64,000 nucleotides of DNA from Haloarcula sp. DT43 (GCF_037078405.1 NZ_JAYMGZ010000001.1:186001-250000); one strand, 5' to 3'; counted from the first letter of the stretch, positions 1-8,130 are shown. Program-made: numbers and translations. The notes: generated from the sequence alone by a model not told the origin.

Positions 1-432
1 GGTGTAGTACATCGATTCGAGGTTCTGGGCCTGGCGGACGACGACGCGGCGGACGCCGTCGATGCGGACCCGCGAGCGGATGACCGGCACCACCGACTCG
101 TCCTGTGCGCCGTCGGTGACGAGCAGCGCCCGCACGTCCTCGCTGGCCGCGAGCGACGCGAGGACGGTATCGACCTCCTCGCCGACCGCGCGGTTGGCGG
201 CGACGTCGCTCCCGTCGACGCCGGTGACGGCCGCGACTTCGACCGGCTCGTCGGTGATGTCGTCGTAGATGTGGACGCCCTCGAAGAGGACGTTCACGTC
301 GGAGTCCTCCGGGTCGTTCGAGGCCAGCGCCACCGCTGCGTCCACGACGGCGTCGCGCCCGATGACGGGCGTCTCGATGCCGGTCTTGCGGCCGAGGTCG
401 TCGTCGAGGTCGATACACAGCACCAGCAGCAT
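1..432 (-). CDS. DUF373 family protein, C-terminus cut by window edge
   Basis: The 144 visible residues begin with an acidic N-terminal segment (LVLCIDLDDDLGRKTGI) followed by VIGRDAVVDAALALASNDPEDSDVNVLFEG, which I recognise as the start of the archaeal DUF373 proteins: a soluble nucleotide-binding-like N-terminal half followed by a multi-span membrane half. Only the soluble part lies in the window and the stop codon is outside it. The start is the ATG whose complement ends at 432; a TTTAA-type box on the minus strand near 452-459 sits at the right distance for a leaderless transcript. The molecular function of DUF373 proteins is unknown. Confidence 0.8.
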   Translation of the reverse strand, partial: MLLVLCIDLDDDLGRKTGIETPVIGRDAVVDAAVALASNDPEDSDVNVLFEGVHIYDDITDEPVEVAAVTGVDGSDVAANRAVGEEVDTVLASLAASEDVRALLVTDGAQDESVVPVIRSRVRIDGVRRVVVRQAQNLESMYYT

Positions 433-478
433 CTATCGGCGCTACGCCGTCTGTGTTTAACTTCTTTCGGGGACCGGC

Positions 479-970
479 TCAGTCCGGCGTCCCGCGGGTC
501 CGGCGTTCGACGAGCAACAGCGCCGCGAGGCCGAGGATGATGAGCGTGTAGGCCCCGGCCGCGAGGAGGGCGGCCTGTTCGGTGGCGTACTCGCCGGTGC
601 GGAAGATGATGGCCTTCCGGACCATGGCGATGACGCCCGTGTAAATGACCAGGCGGACGATGCGCCGGGTCTCGCTCTCCTGGGTGTAGGCGACGACGGT
701 CTGGTACACCTCGACGATGATAAAGAGGAGCAGGGCAGTGTCGATGAAGCCGACGACGACCAGCGGGTCGGTGATGTCGCCGCGGATGGCGCTCTGGAAT
801 ATCTGGAGTCCGAGGTCGAACACGCCGATGGCAAACAGCAGGACCAGCACCAGCGCCGCGACCACCTCGACGTAGCGGATGGCCGTCTCGCTGAGGGCCA
901 ACACCCTGTCGTCGAACGACTCCGCCGCCGGCAGCGACCCGCCCACGGGGTCGGACTCCTCGTCGTCCAT
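479..970 (-). CDS. PsiE-like membrane protein
   Basis: A 163-residue protein with four hydrophobic segments and short loops, typical of the phosphate-starvation-inducible PsiE family (DUF5654/PsiE-like) of small integral membrane proteins. The segment VVGFIDTALLLFIIVEVYQTVVAY and the following RRIVRLVIYTGVIAMVRK resemble the conserved family core. A longer reading frame exists upstream, but the methionine at 970 precedes an acidic soluble N-terminus and lies about 25 bases after an A/T-rich box (991-999, minus strand), so I use that start. The role is not established; the family is linked to phosphate stress in bacteria only by expression. Confidence 0.75.
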   Translation of the reverse strand: MDDEESDPVGGSLPAAESFDDRVLALSETAIRYVEVVAALVLVLLFAIGVFDLGLQIFQSAIRGDITDPLVVVGFIDTALLLFIIVEVYQTVVAYTQESETRRIVRLVIYTGVIAMVRKAIIFRTGEYATEQAALLAAGAYTLIILGLAALLLVERRTRGTPD

Positions 971-1007
971 ACGCCCGAGACGGACGCCAGCACATTCAAA
1001 GCGGTCC

Positions 1008-2348
1008 CTACCTGGCGTGGCCCGGGTCGGCCGGCCGCGGCTCGTAGGCCTCCGGTGTCGTCCCCAGTCTGGCGACGAGCCACAGCACCGGGAGCAACAG
1101 GACGCTCCCAACGACGAACGGCGACCAGTAGCCGACGGCGAAGTACAGACCGCCCATGACCGGCGGGCCGACGGTCCGGGCGAGGCTGCCAGCACCCTGC
1201 GTGATGCCGAAGGCGCTCCCCTGGACGGCCGCACTGGCCCGCTGGGAGACCAGCGCCGTCAGCGTCACCGAGAGGATGCCGTTGCCGAGCGGCAGCAGCG
1301 TCAGGACGAGCAGGAGGCCGAGCAGGTCGGCGGTGAGAAACGGGACGAGTGCGGTCAGGTCGGGCAGGACCGAGCCGATGGTCCGCGAGGTCGGGATGGC
1401 GCCGACGCCGACGACGAGGAGGCCGGTCCCGAGAATCGAGAGCCGGACCGGGCTGTACCGGGCCGAGAGCCGCCCGACCAGGACGCCCTGCGTGACGACC
1501 GCGAGGACGCCGATGTAGGTCAGCAGGAGCGCGCTCTGGGCCGCGGTGTAGCCGTAGATGTCGGCGACGTACGGGACGAACATCACCTGCACGCCCGAGA
1601 AGGCAAACGAGACCAGGAAGAACGCGGCGAGGAGCGGTCGGAGGCCGGCAGTCGCCACCGCCGTCCGGAGCTGTGAGAGCGCCGAGGGACGGTCGGTCGC
1701 CGTCGGGGTCCCGGAAGCGGGCCTGGACTCGGGGAGAAACAGGAGGGCGACGACGACGCCACAGAGGCTCGCGGCCGCGGCGGCGAAACTCGGGAGCGAG
1801 AACCGGGTGATTGGGACGGCCGCCGGTACGAGCGCGTCGACGGCGGCGACCGTGGCATCGAAGCTCAGTACCGCGCCGATGCCGGGGCCGAAAATGAACC
1901 CCAGCCCGAACGCGGCTCCGATAAAGCCCAGGGCGGCGGCCCGCCGTTCCGGCGGCGTCACGTCGGCGACGTAGGCCTGCGCGGTCGAGAGGTTCCCGCC
2001 CATCGCGCCGGCGAGCATCCGGGAGACGAACAGCAGCCAGAGCGCGTCGGCCAGCCCGAACACCGTCCACGCGACGACGGAGCCACACAGCGACACCACC
2101 AGCACCGGCCGGCGGCCGACGCGGTCCGACAGCGAGCCCAGCAGCGGCGCGAAGACGAACTGCATCGCGGAGTAGGAGGCCGCGAGCAGGCCGATGACGA
2201 ACTCCGTCCCGCCGGGGAACGACCGGGTGTAATACGGGAGGATGGGGATGACGATGCCAAAGCCCAGCAGGTCCAGGAAGACGACGAAGAAGACGACTGC
2301 GAGCCCACGGCGACGGGAGCCGGTGGTACCGGTCCCGGTGTCTGTCAT
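1008..2348 (-). CDS. MFS transporter, TetA/drug-efflux type
   Basis: A 446-residue, 12-span major facilitator. The first spans (VVFFVVFLDLLGFGIVIPILPYY) followed by the loop motif GSLSDRVGRRPVL match motif A of the 12-TMS drug:H+ antiporter group, and MLAGAMGGNLSTAQAYVADVTPPERRAA is the motif seen in TetA-like and MdtG-like proteins. The halves are joined by a short cytoplasmic loop around residue 200. It probably exports a small hydrophobic compound, but substrate cannot be read from sequence. The start at 2348 (MTDTGTG) is preferred over an upstream in-frame methionine because an A/T-rich box on the minus strand near 2370-2378 would place transcription just before it. It is divergent from the radical SAM gene. 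Confidence 0.85.
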   Translation of the reverse strand: MTDTGTGTTGSRRRGLAVVFFVVFLDLLGFGIVIPILPYYTRSFPGGTEFVIGLLAASYSAMQFVFAPLLGSLSDRVGRRPVLVVSLCGSVVAWTVFGLADALWLLFVSRMLAGAMGGNLSTAQAYVADVTPPERRAAALGFIGAAFGLGFIFGPGIGAVLSFDATVAAVDALVPAAVPITRFSLPSFAAAAASLCGVVVALLFLPESRPASGTPTATDRPSALSQLRTAVATAGLRPLLAAFFLVSFAFSGVQVMFVPYVADIYGYTAAQSALLLTYIGVLAVVTQGVLVGRLSARYSPVRLSILGTGLLVVGVGAIPTSRTIGSVLPDLTALVPFLTADLLGLLLVLTLLPLGNGILSVTLTALVSQRASAAVQGSAFGITQGAGSLARTVGPPVMGGLYFAVGYWSPFVVGSVLLLPVLWLVARLGTTPEAYEPRPADPGHAR

Positions 2349-2465
2349 ACCAGCCCCTGCGTCGGGGAGCCGGATAAGCGCGCCGGGGCAGTGTCCCGTG
2401 GGCTCCTCTCGCACGCCGAGCCCGATGCGCACGCTTTTTCCCGCTGGGAGCGGTGGCTAGAGACA

Positions 2466-3494
2466 ATGATTTCCGAGGGCTGCGAACAGTGCGCCAAAGG
2501 CGGCAAGATGGTGCTGTTCGTCTACGGCTACTGCGACCAGCGAGACTGCTTCTACTGTCCCCTCGGGGAGAACCGCAAGAACGTCACCCAGATGTACGCC
2601 AACGAGCGCCCCGTCGAGGACGACGCCGACGTCATCGAGGAGGCAAAGCGCATGAGCGCGCTCGGCACGTCCATCACGGGCGGCGAGCCACAGGAGGCCC
2701 TCGACCGGACCTGTCACTACCTCGAACTCCTGAAAGACGAGTTCGGCGAAGACCACCACACGCACCTGTATACCGGCATCACCGGCGGCCGCGAGAACAT
2801 GCGCCGGCTCTCGGAGGCCGGCCTCGACGAGATTCGCTTCCACCCGCCCCTGGAGCAGTGGGGCGACCTCCACGGGACCGAGTGGGAGGACATCCTCTAC
2901 ATCGCCCGCGAGGAGGGGCTGACGCCGGCCTTCGAGATTCCCGGCATCCGCGCCGAGGAGGAGTTCCTCGAGTTCTTAGACGAGGGCGCGGCCGACTTCT
3001 GTAACATCAACGAGTTCGAGATGTCCGACGGGAACTACCGCCGGATGCAGGAGGAAGGCTTCGAACTGAAGGACGACCACATGAGCGCCGTCGAGGGGTC
3101 CCACGACATCCTGGAGACGATGGGCGACCACGAGAAGGTGTACTTCTGTACGAGCGTGTTCAAAGACGCCGCCCAGCACCGCTCCCGGCTCAAGCGGATG
3201 GCCCGCAACATCCGCCGGGAGTTCGACGATGTCACCGAGGACGGCACGCTCGTCTACGGGAAAGCGTGGGTGGACGAAGCGCGACTCGAAGAGCTGGGCG
3301 TCCCCGAAGAGTTCTACGCCGTCAAGTCCGAACACGTCGAACTGGCGTGGTGGTTGCTGGAGGAGATGGTCGAGGAGGGCGACGTACCGAAAGGGGAAAT
3401 CGTCGAGCAGTACCCCACCTACGACGGCACCGTCGTCGAGCGGACGCCGCTGTCGGGCGGGGCGGGCGGCAGTCGAGCCACTGCCGACGACTGA
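2466..3494 (+). CDS. Radical SAM protein (COG2108-like) with unusual cysteine spacing
   Basis: A 342-residue protein whose N-terminus contains Cys6 and Cys9 and then a cluster Cys23-x4-Cys28-x2-Cys31 in YGYCDQRDCFYCPLGE. The latter is the iron-sulfur motif of a radical SAM enzyme, but the first gap is four residues instead of the canonical three. The following SITGGEPQEAL is the GGEP motif that contacts S-adenosylmethionine. The family is related to pyruvate formate-lyase activating enzyme and has no known substrate. An internal ATG at 2466 is chosen because a T-rich TATA-like box lies near 2431-2441 and because homologues, as I remember them, start with MISEGCEQC. The C-terminal 20 residues are low complexity. 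Stand-alone gene. Confidence 0.85.
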   Translation: MISEGCEQCAKGGKMVLFVYGYCDQRDCFYCPLGENRKNVTQMYANERPVEDDADVIEEAKRMSALGTSITGGEPQEALDRTCHYLELLKDEFGEDHHTHLYTGITGGRENMRRLSEAGLDEIRFHPPLEQWGDLHGTEWEDILYIAREEGLTPAFEIPGIRAEEEFLEFLDEGAADFCNINEFEMSDGNYRRMQEEGFELKDDHMSAVEGSHDILETMGDHEKVYFCTSVFKDAAQHRSRLKRMARNIRREFDDVTEDGTLVYGKAWVDEARLEELGVPEEFYAVKSEHVELAWWLLEEMVEEGDVPKGEIVEQYPTYDGTVVERTPLSGGAGGSRATADD

Positions 3495-3546
3495 GCATAC
3501 CGCGCCGGCCGGTCCCGTCGTCCCCTGTCTGTGCTGTCCGGGCGGA

Positions 3547-3556
3547 GCTTTATCTG
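3547..3556 (+). promoter_or_regulatory. TATA-like box for the 3586 gene
   Basis: GCTTTATCTG lies about 30 bases before the ATG at 3586, the spacing expected for a haloarchaeal promoter giving a transcript with a very short leader. Confidence 0.5.
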
Positions 3557-3585
3557 TTGGCTCGGAGAAATGCCGGTGACCCTCC

Positions 3586-4425
3586 ATGCGACTCGCTATC
3601 GACAGCGGCAAACTCCTGTACGCACTCGGCATCCTGTTCGCCGCGGCGGCGCTCCTGTACTTCGTCCGCGACGTCGTGTTCAGTCTCTCGATAACCGTGA
3701 AGGCGGCGCTGCTGTTGCTGGGCTTCGTTGTGTTCTTCGTGGCGGGCGTGAGCACCGAACGGGACGTGCTGGACATCGTGGCCTTCGCCCTCAGCGGCGT
3801 CACCTACGTCGTCTTCGCCGGCTACGTCGTCGTCCGGTACTCGCCAAGCGAGACGGGGACGTTCCTGTTGCTCGCCGCGTCGGCGGGGCTGTTCGTCGGC
3901 CTGGGCTACGCCTTGCGGGAGGGGCTGCCGACGCCGTCGCGCCGCACCGCCGGATACGCGCTCGGTGGCCTGCTGGTCGTGAGTGTGGTGCTCGTGGGGG
4001 CGGACGCGCTCAGCGGCGGCGTGGCCTACGACGTGCAGACGAACGAGTCGGTCACGGTGTCGGTGCCGGCCCCGGGACAGGGCTCGGGCGGGTTCCCGCC
4101 CGTCGACAGGCGACTCGGAACGGTCACCGCCTCGAACCCGTCGCCGTTCCTGCGGGCGCTCGAACTCCCGTCGGTCTCGGGCTGTCTGGTCGGGCCGACG
4201 AACGACCCGCTAGAGGACGTGTGGGTGACCGTCGAACGGGACTGGGACGAGGACACGATTCCGGGCTCGACGACCCGGTCGTACGCGGTCACCGGCGAGT
4301 TCCGCATAGACGCGAACCGGACGGAGGCGGTGACGTTCGCCATGGAGCGGGGCATCGACTGCGACGCGGACCGGTCCGAGCCGACGATAGCGATTCAGGT
4401 CAGCGGGCGCGACGGGGCCGACTGA
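3586..4425 (+). CDS. Hypothetical membrane protein with exported C-terminal domain
   Basis: A 279-residue protein not recognised beyond its topology. Residues 1-145 contain about five to six hydrophobic spans (LYALGILFAAAALLYFV, AALLLLGFVVFFVAG, IVAFALSGVTYVVFAGYVVV and others). The last span (LGGLLVVSVVLVGADAL) is followed by about 130 soluble residues rich in Ser, Thr, Asp and Glu, with two cysteines (SGCLVGP and GIDCDAD) that could form a disulfide outside the cell. A TATA-like box near 3550 supports the start. It converges with the zinc-ribbon gene: its stop at 4425 directly abuts that gene's stop at 4426. Confidence 0.7.
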   Translation: MRLAIDSGKLLYALGILFAAAALLYFVRDVVFSLSITVKAALLLLGFVVFFVAGVSTERDVLDIVAFALSGVTYVVFAGYVVVRYSPSETGTFLLLAASAGLFVGLGYALREGLPTPSRRTAGYALGGLLVVSVVLVGADALSGGVAYDVQTNESVTVSVPAPGQGSGGFPPVDRRLGTVTASNPSPFLRALELPSVSGCLVGPTNDPLEDVWVTVERDWDEDTIPGSTTRSYAVTGEFRIDANRTEAVTFAMERGIDCDADRSEPTIAIQVSGRDGAD

Positions 4426-4740
4426 CTACTCCAGTTCGGTGAGACACTCCTGGCAGTAGGTGGCGTCCCGTATGTTCGGCGTCCCGCAGGCCCCACAGGT
4501 CACGACCGACGGGGCGGTATCGGACAGCGGCGAGTCGTCGGTGAGCGCGTCGACCGGCCACTCCGGGTCGGCCGACGACTGGTCCATCGTCTCGGCGCGT
4601 CGGTTGACCTGCTGGATGAGTTCGTCGTCGCGCATCGCGTCGAGGGCGCGCCACAGCCCCAGGAACAACAGCGTCGGCGCGACGATGACGAACAGCCCGG
4701 CGACGACGCGCAACGCCAGTTCCACCTGGCCGAGTGGCAT
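4426..4740 (-). CDS. Membrane-anchored zinc-ribbon protein
   Basis: A 104-residue protein: one N-terminal membrane span (LALRVVAGLFVIVAPTLLFLGLW), an Arg/Asp-rich soluble region, then a C-terminal zinc ribbon with the pairs CGAC (in VTCGACGTPN) and CQEC. This architecture (one span plus a DUF7577-like or zinc-ribbon tail) is common among small haloarchaeal proteins of unknown function. The start at 4740 gives an MPLGQVELAL N-terminus that leads straight into the span; longer in-frame extensions are rejected as non-coding in character. No function is inferred. Confidence 0.75.
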   Translation of the reverse strand: MPLGQVELALRVVAGLFVIVAPTLLFLGLWRALDAMRDDELIQQVNRRAETMDQSSADPEWPVDALTDDSPLSDTAPSVVTCGACGTPNIRDATYCQECLTELE

Positions 4741-4834
4741 ACGGTACCAATGGGCTGGAGCGTGGAGTATCCTTCGCCCGGCTCCTCGTCGAGATGGGCA
4801 AGGGCTTCTTGCACTGGCTGGCTGAAGACGGTGT

Positions 4835-5350
4835 ATGGATGGCCCTATCGTGGCGGTCGGCGGCGGCCTCGTCGTGGTGTTGCTCCTCGGATTGAGCGCG
4901 TTCTTCTCGAGTTCGGAGATAGCCGTGTTCTCGCTGCAGGGGGACTGGATAACACAGCAGGCGGCGACGGGCGACCGACGGGCACAGGTGCTGAAGGAGT
5001 TACACGACAACCCACACCGCCTGCTGGTGACGCTGCTCGTCGGCAACAACATCGTCAACATCGCGATTTCGAGCATCGTCACGGTCCTCGTCGCGAGCTA
5101 TCTCTCCCCGGGGCCGGCGGTCGTCGCGACCACGGTGGTCACCAGCGTCCTGATACTGATTTTCGGCGAAATCGTACCGAAGGCGTTCGGCCTCGGCAAC
5201 GCGGAGTCGTGGGCGCTGACCGTCGCAACGTCGGTCCGGGTCGTCGAGCGGGTCCTCTCGCCGCTTATTACCCTGTTCGACGGCGTCACCAGTCGCATAA
5301 ACGCGCTCATCCCCGTCGAGGGCGACATCGAGAAGCCGTACCTGGAGTGA
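4835..5350 (+). CDS. DUF21 (CNNM-type) membrane protein lacking CBS domains
   Basis: A 171-residue protein with the DUF21/CNNM transmembrane domain: SAFFSSSEIAVFSL in the first span, the cytosolic stretch LLVTLLVGNNIVNIAISS, and LIFGEIVPKAFGLGNAE, all hallmark motifs of the CorC/HlyC/CNNM family associated with magnesium or sodium transport. Most relatives continue into paired CBS domains and a CorC domain; here the reading frame stops after EKPYLE, so this is a stand-alone membrane domain. Short forms exist in haloarchaea, so this is not necessarily a broken gene. Convergent with the yccF-like gene (3 bp apart). Confidence 0.82.
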   Translation: MDGPIVAVGGGLVVVLLLGLSAFFSSSEIAVFSLQGDWITQQAATGDRRAQVLKELHDNPHRLLVTLLVGNNIVNIAISSIVTVLVASYLSPGPAVVATTVVTSVLILIFGEIVPKAFGLGNAESWALTVATSVRVVERVLSPLITLFDGVTSRINALIPVEGDIEKPYLE

Positions 5351-5352
5351 CG

Positions 5353-5727
5353 TCAGTACTGGTACAGCGAGACGACGAACGGGAGTCTGTTGTACATCCA
5401 TATCGCCAGCGGGAGGCCGACGACGGTCACCGAGAGGGCGTAGGCGACGCCGGTCCAGACGCCGCTGGCCCACCAGCCGACGAAGACGAACCAGACGGCG
5501 CGGACGGGGAGCGAGTACTGCGACCCCCCGTCGGTCGCTTCGACGAGTCGGTCGCGGCGTTTGAGCGTCAGGACCAGCGGCACCTTGTTTATCATCTTGA
5601 TGCCCAGCGGGATGCCGATGATAGTGACGTTCAGGAACCACGCGAACGAGAGCCAGACGCCGGTCGCCCACCACCCGACGAGCAGGAACCACACCGCACG
5701 GACGAACAGAGACCGCTGGTCGCTCAT
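5353..5727 (-). CDS. YccF domain-containing membrane protein
   Basis: A 124-residue protein built of two tandem copies of the same hydrophobic unit: RAVWFLLVGWWATGVW near residue 8 and RAVWFVFVGWWASGVW near residue 72, each followed by a second span and a conserved IGIPLGIKMINKVP / VGLPLAIWMYNRLP segment. This duplicated pattern is the YccF (DUF307) family of inner-membrane proteins of unknown function. The start at 5727 is supported by an A/T-rich box on the minus strand near 5748-5758. Confidence 0.85.
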   Translation of the reverse strand: MSDQRSLFVRAVWFLLVGWWATGVWLSFAWFLNVTIIGIPLGIKMINKVPLVLTLKRRDRLVEATDGGSQYSLPVRAVWFVFVGWWASGVWTGVAYALSVTVVGLPLAIWMYNRLPFVVSLYQY

Positions 5728-5870
5728 ACTCGACCTACCCCGTCTGTCGGCATAAGTTTCCTGTCCGAGAACGGGACGGCGAGCGGGCACGACAAGGACG
5801 GTCACTGACGACTGGCGAAGCCTGCGCCGAAGTGGCCGCGGTCGACGACCGAGACCGATCGGTCGTCATC

Positions 5871-5903
5871 CCTCGAACCGGAACGTCCCGTTCCGCTGGA
5901 CGA
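5871..5903. repeat. 33-bp direct repeat, copy 1
   Basis: This 33-base stretch is identical to 6029-6061, which encodes the last residues of the neighbouring M29 aminopeptidase. Read on the minus strand this copy also spells VQRNGTFRFEG followed by a TGA stop, so it looks like a duplicated 3' end of that gene lying 158 bases further downstream. No promoter or start precedes it. Confidence 0.9.
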
Positions 5904-5913
5904 CCTGCCCCGA

Positions 5914-5981
5914 CCTTTTTCAGCGTCGGGTGCGCTCACTTGGTTCGCGCACCACTCCTCGAAAAACGTCGATGAAAAAGG
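5914..5981. repeat. Imperfect nested inverted repeat
   Basis: The outer arms 5914-5928 and 5967-5981 match at 13 of 15 positions (CCTTTTTCAGCGTCG against the complement of CGTCGATGAAAAAGG), and an inner perfect 7-bp pair GGTGCGC (5929-5935) / GCGCACC (5947-5953) extends it. It lies between the two 33-bp direct repeats. It could act as a terminator structure for the aminopeptidase or be the remnant of a small mobile palindromic element. Confidence 0.65.
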
Positions 5982-6011
5982 CCGACCGCTCACGCCGTTC
6001 GCGGCCGGTCC

Positions 6012-7103
6012 TCAGCCCTCGAACCCGTCCTCGAACCGGAACGTCCCGTTCCGCTGGACGATTTCCCCGTCGACCTCGATGAAGGAGTCCTCGCTCATGT
6101 CGACAATCATGTCGACGTGGACGGCCGACTCGTTCTGTTCGTTGTCCTCGCCGACGGTCTCCTCGTAGGCGCGCCCTACCGCCATGTGAACGGTGTCGCC
6201 CATCTTCTCGTCGAACAGCATGTTGTAGGTGAACTGGTCGATGTCGCGGTTCATCCCGATACCGAGTTCGCCCAGCCGGTTCGCGCCGTCGTCGGTCGAG
6301 AGGACCTCTCCGAGCAGGTCCTCGTTCTTCCCGGCGCTGAACTCGACGACCTCGCCGGCCTCAAACTCCAGGGCCACGTCGGTCACTTCCCGGCCCTGGT
6401 GGTACAGCGGCTTGTCGAAGAGGACTTGGCCCTCGACGCTGTCGGGGACCGGCGCGGTGAACACCTCGCCGCCGGGGAGGTTCTTTTCGCCGTAGTCGTT
6501 GAGCGTCCGGTTGCCGGCGACGGACAGCGTCACGTCCGTCGTCTCGCCCGAGACGATGCGGACCTCGTCGGCGGGGTCGAGGATGTCGACCATCTGGGAC
6601 TGGTGCTCCCGGACCGCGTCCCAGTCCTTGAGCACGGCGTCCCAGACGAAGTTCTCGTAGCCCTCGGTGGAGGTCTGGGCGAGCTGGGCGTTGGCGGGCG
6701 CGGGGTACTGGGTGAGACACCAGGTCTTCGACAGGCGCTCGTTCAGGAGCGGCTGCTGGGCCTGCTGGTAGGCCGCGGTGATTTCGGGGTCCACGTCGCT
6801 GGTCTCCGTGACGTTGTCGCTGCCCTTGATAGCGATGTACGCGTCCATCTCCTCGTACAGCGCCTCGACGTGGCTCGGCGTCTCGAACTCCTCGCGGTTC
6901 CGCAGGAAGGCCCGGCGGAACCGCTCGCCGAGGCGGTCCTGGACGACGAGCGGGTTCGCGCCGCGGTCGGCGGCGAACTCGTGGATCGCGACGACGAGGT
7001 TCTCGGCCTGGGGGTGGGCGTCGATGACGAGGTTGTCGCCCTCGCTCAGGTCGATAGAGTGGTCGACGATGACCTCCGCGTGTTCGCGGATGCGTGGGTC
7101 CAT
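6012..7103 (-). CDS. Aminopeptidase, M29 family
   Basis: A 363-residue M29-family metallo-aminopeptidase (AmpS/PepS type). It begins MDPRIREHAEVIVDHSIDLSEGDNLVID, the characteristic N-terminal helix and strand of the family. The C-terminal half carries NKNEDLLGE-type Glu ligands, LGIGMNRDI, then GDTVHMAVGRAY and the metal-binding HVDMIVDM, followed by the conserved end EVDGEIVQRNGTF. It should remove N-terminal residues from peptides in the cytoplasm using two divalent metal ions. A start 4 codons upstream is possible, but homologues begin at MDPR. The 3' end is duplicated downstream (33 bp). Confidence 0.9.
   Translation of the reverse strand: MDPRIREHAEVIVDHSIDLSEGDNLVIDAHPQAENLVVAIHEFAADRGANPLVVQDRLGERFRRAFLRNREEFETPSHVEALYEEMDAYIAIKGSDNVTETSDVDPEITAAYQQAQQPLLNERLSKTWCLTQYPAPANAQLAQTSTEGYENFVWDAVLKDWDAVREHQSQMVDILDPADEVRIVSGETTDVTLSVAGNRTLNDYGEKNLPGGEVFTAPVPDSVEGQVLFDKPLYHQGREVTDVALEFEAGEVVEFSAGKNEDLLGEVLSTDDGANRLGELGIGMNRDIDQFTYNMLFDEKMGDTVHMAVGRAYEETVGEDNEQNESAVHVDMIVDMSEDSFIEVDGEIVQRNGTFRFEDGFEG
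6029..6061. repeat. 33-bp direct repeat, copy 2 (inside aminopeptidase 3' end)
   Basis: Identical to 5871-5903. It encodes IVQRNGTFRFE near the C-terminus of the M29 aminopeptidase; after this copy the gene continues five codons (DGFEG) to its stop. Confidence 0.9.
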
Positions 7104-7146
7104 ACAGATAGGCACCGCCCGCGGCCCCTAACGGTTGCCCTCCCGG

Positions 7147-7272
7147 CTACTTCTTCTTGCTCTGCTGGAACCCCTCTTTGAACCCCTGGAAGGTCCGGCG
7201 GAGCATCAGGTACATGAAAAAGAAGAACAGGAGGACGGCGGCGAGGACGCCGTACATGAGCCAGTTTTCCAT
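7147..7272 (-). CDS. Small single-span membrane protein, 41 residues
   Basis: This short frame starts MENWLMYGVLAAVLLFFFF, continues MYLMLRRTFQGFKEGFQQS and ends in KKK. It has one membrane span followed by a basic cytoplasmic tail. The compact, clean composition and the position, divergent from the wHTH regulator at 7434, suggest a real gene; I recall similar conserved short proteins in haloarchaea. Function unknown. Confidence 0.7.
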   Translation of the reverse strand: MENWLMYGVLAAVLLFFFFMYLMLRRTFQGFKEGFQQSKKK

Positions 7273-7433
7273 ACCGGCGGCTTGTCGAGCGGCGCTCAAA
7301 GTCCTTTCGGGGGCTGGCGGTTCCGGCCCTGAGACGGGCGAAACCGAAGTGTAAAATCCCGGTTTGAGCGATAGCTACAACGAACGCTGTGCTTTGGCAA
7401 AGACTCATAATCCCATAGAACATACAGACGAGC

Positions 7434-8108
7434 ATGTCGTTGCTGCCTTCTCGGGACCCGGCGACCCCGGACGCCGAACCCCGAGTCATCGGTGTCGACA
7501 GTGATGATGCGGACGACGTGCTGTCGGCACTCTCGGCAGAGACCGCCCGCAATCTGCTGTCAGAGCTGAACAAGGAGCCAGCCCCGCCGTCGGAGTTGGC
7601 CGACCGGGTGGACACGTCGCTGCAGAACGCGCAGTACCACCTCAAGAAGCTCAAAAACGCCGGCGCGGTCGAGGTCGTCGACACGGCGTACTCCGAGAAG
7701 GGCCGCGAGATGGACGTGTTCGCGCCGGCGAACCAGCCGCTCGTCATCTGCGCCGGCGACGAACAGGAGACCTCCGGACTGCGGGCGGCGCTTGCGAACA
7801 TAATCGGCGGGGTCGCCGTCATCGGCTTCGCCAGCCTGCTGGTCCAGCAGATGTTCGGGAACTCGCTGTTCGGCGGCCCGACCGTCTCCTCGGGCAGTGC
7901 GGACACCGGGACCCGGGACCCGAGTTTCTACGCCGGGAACACCACCGTGTCCGACGGGGGCTTCGAGGCCACCGCGGGGGCGCTCGATACCGCCGCGCGG
8001 GGCGGTGCGGAGGCCGCTGCCGCCGCGATTCCGCCGGGACTGGCGTTCTTCGCCGGCGGCGCGTTCGTCATCGCGGGAATGGCAGCGCTGTGGTACGTGC
8101 GCCAGTAG
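7434..8108 (+). CDS. ArsR-type winged-helix regulator with membrane anchor
   Basis: A 224-residue protein. Residues 28-95 form a winged helix-turn-helix (VLSALSAETARNLLSELNKEPAPPSELADRVDTSLQNAQYHLKKLKNAGAV split over several elements) of the ArsR/HTH_20 type; the wing includes YSEKGREMDVFAP. The C-terminal part has two hydrophobic segments (about residues 123-145 and 200-222) separated by a Ser/Thr/Gly-rich exposed loop, so the DNA-binding domain is probably tethered to the inner face of the membrane. No metal-binding cysteines are visible, so the signal may be sensed in the membrane. A TATA-like CATAATCC near 7405 supports a leaderless start at 7434. Confidence 0.82.
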   Translation: MSLLPSRDPATPDAEPRVIGVDSDDADDVLSALSAETARNLLSELNKEPAPPSELADRVDTSLQNAQYHLKKLKNAGAVEVVDTAYSEKGREMDVFAPANQPLVICAGDEQETSGLRAALANIIGGVAVIGFASLLVQQMFGNSLFGGPTVSSGSADTGTRDPSFYAGNTTVSDGGFEATAGALDTAARGGAEAAAAAIPPGLAFFAGGAFVIAGMAALWYVRQ

Positions 8109-8130
8109 CGTCCGTGTGCGGTCGCCGCGT

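Noticed and set aside
457-2466. A 669-codon minus-strand frame covering the MFS and PsiE-like genes
   Set aside because: Arg/Pro/Ala-rich translation typical of an alternative frame in high-GC haloarchaeal DNA; the MFS and PsiE-like frames in the same area have clear transmembrane motifs.
4835-5350. DUF21 protein as a truncated pseudogene because CBS domains are absent
   Set aside because: The membrane domain is complete and frame-intact and short DUF21 proteins occur in haloarchaea.
5802-5993. A 63-residue reading frame on the minus strand overlapping the 33-bp repeat
   Set aside because: It has no family resemblance and its composition (Ser/Gly/Arg-rich) is that of a shadow frame in repeated DNA; the real signal there is the duplicated aminopeptidase end read in another frame.
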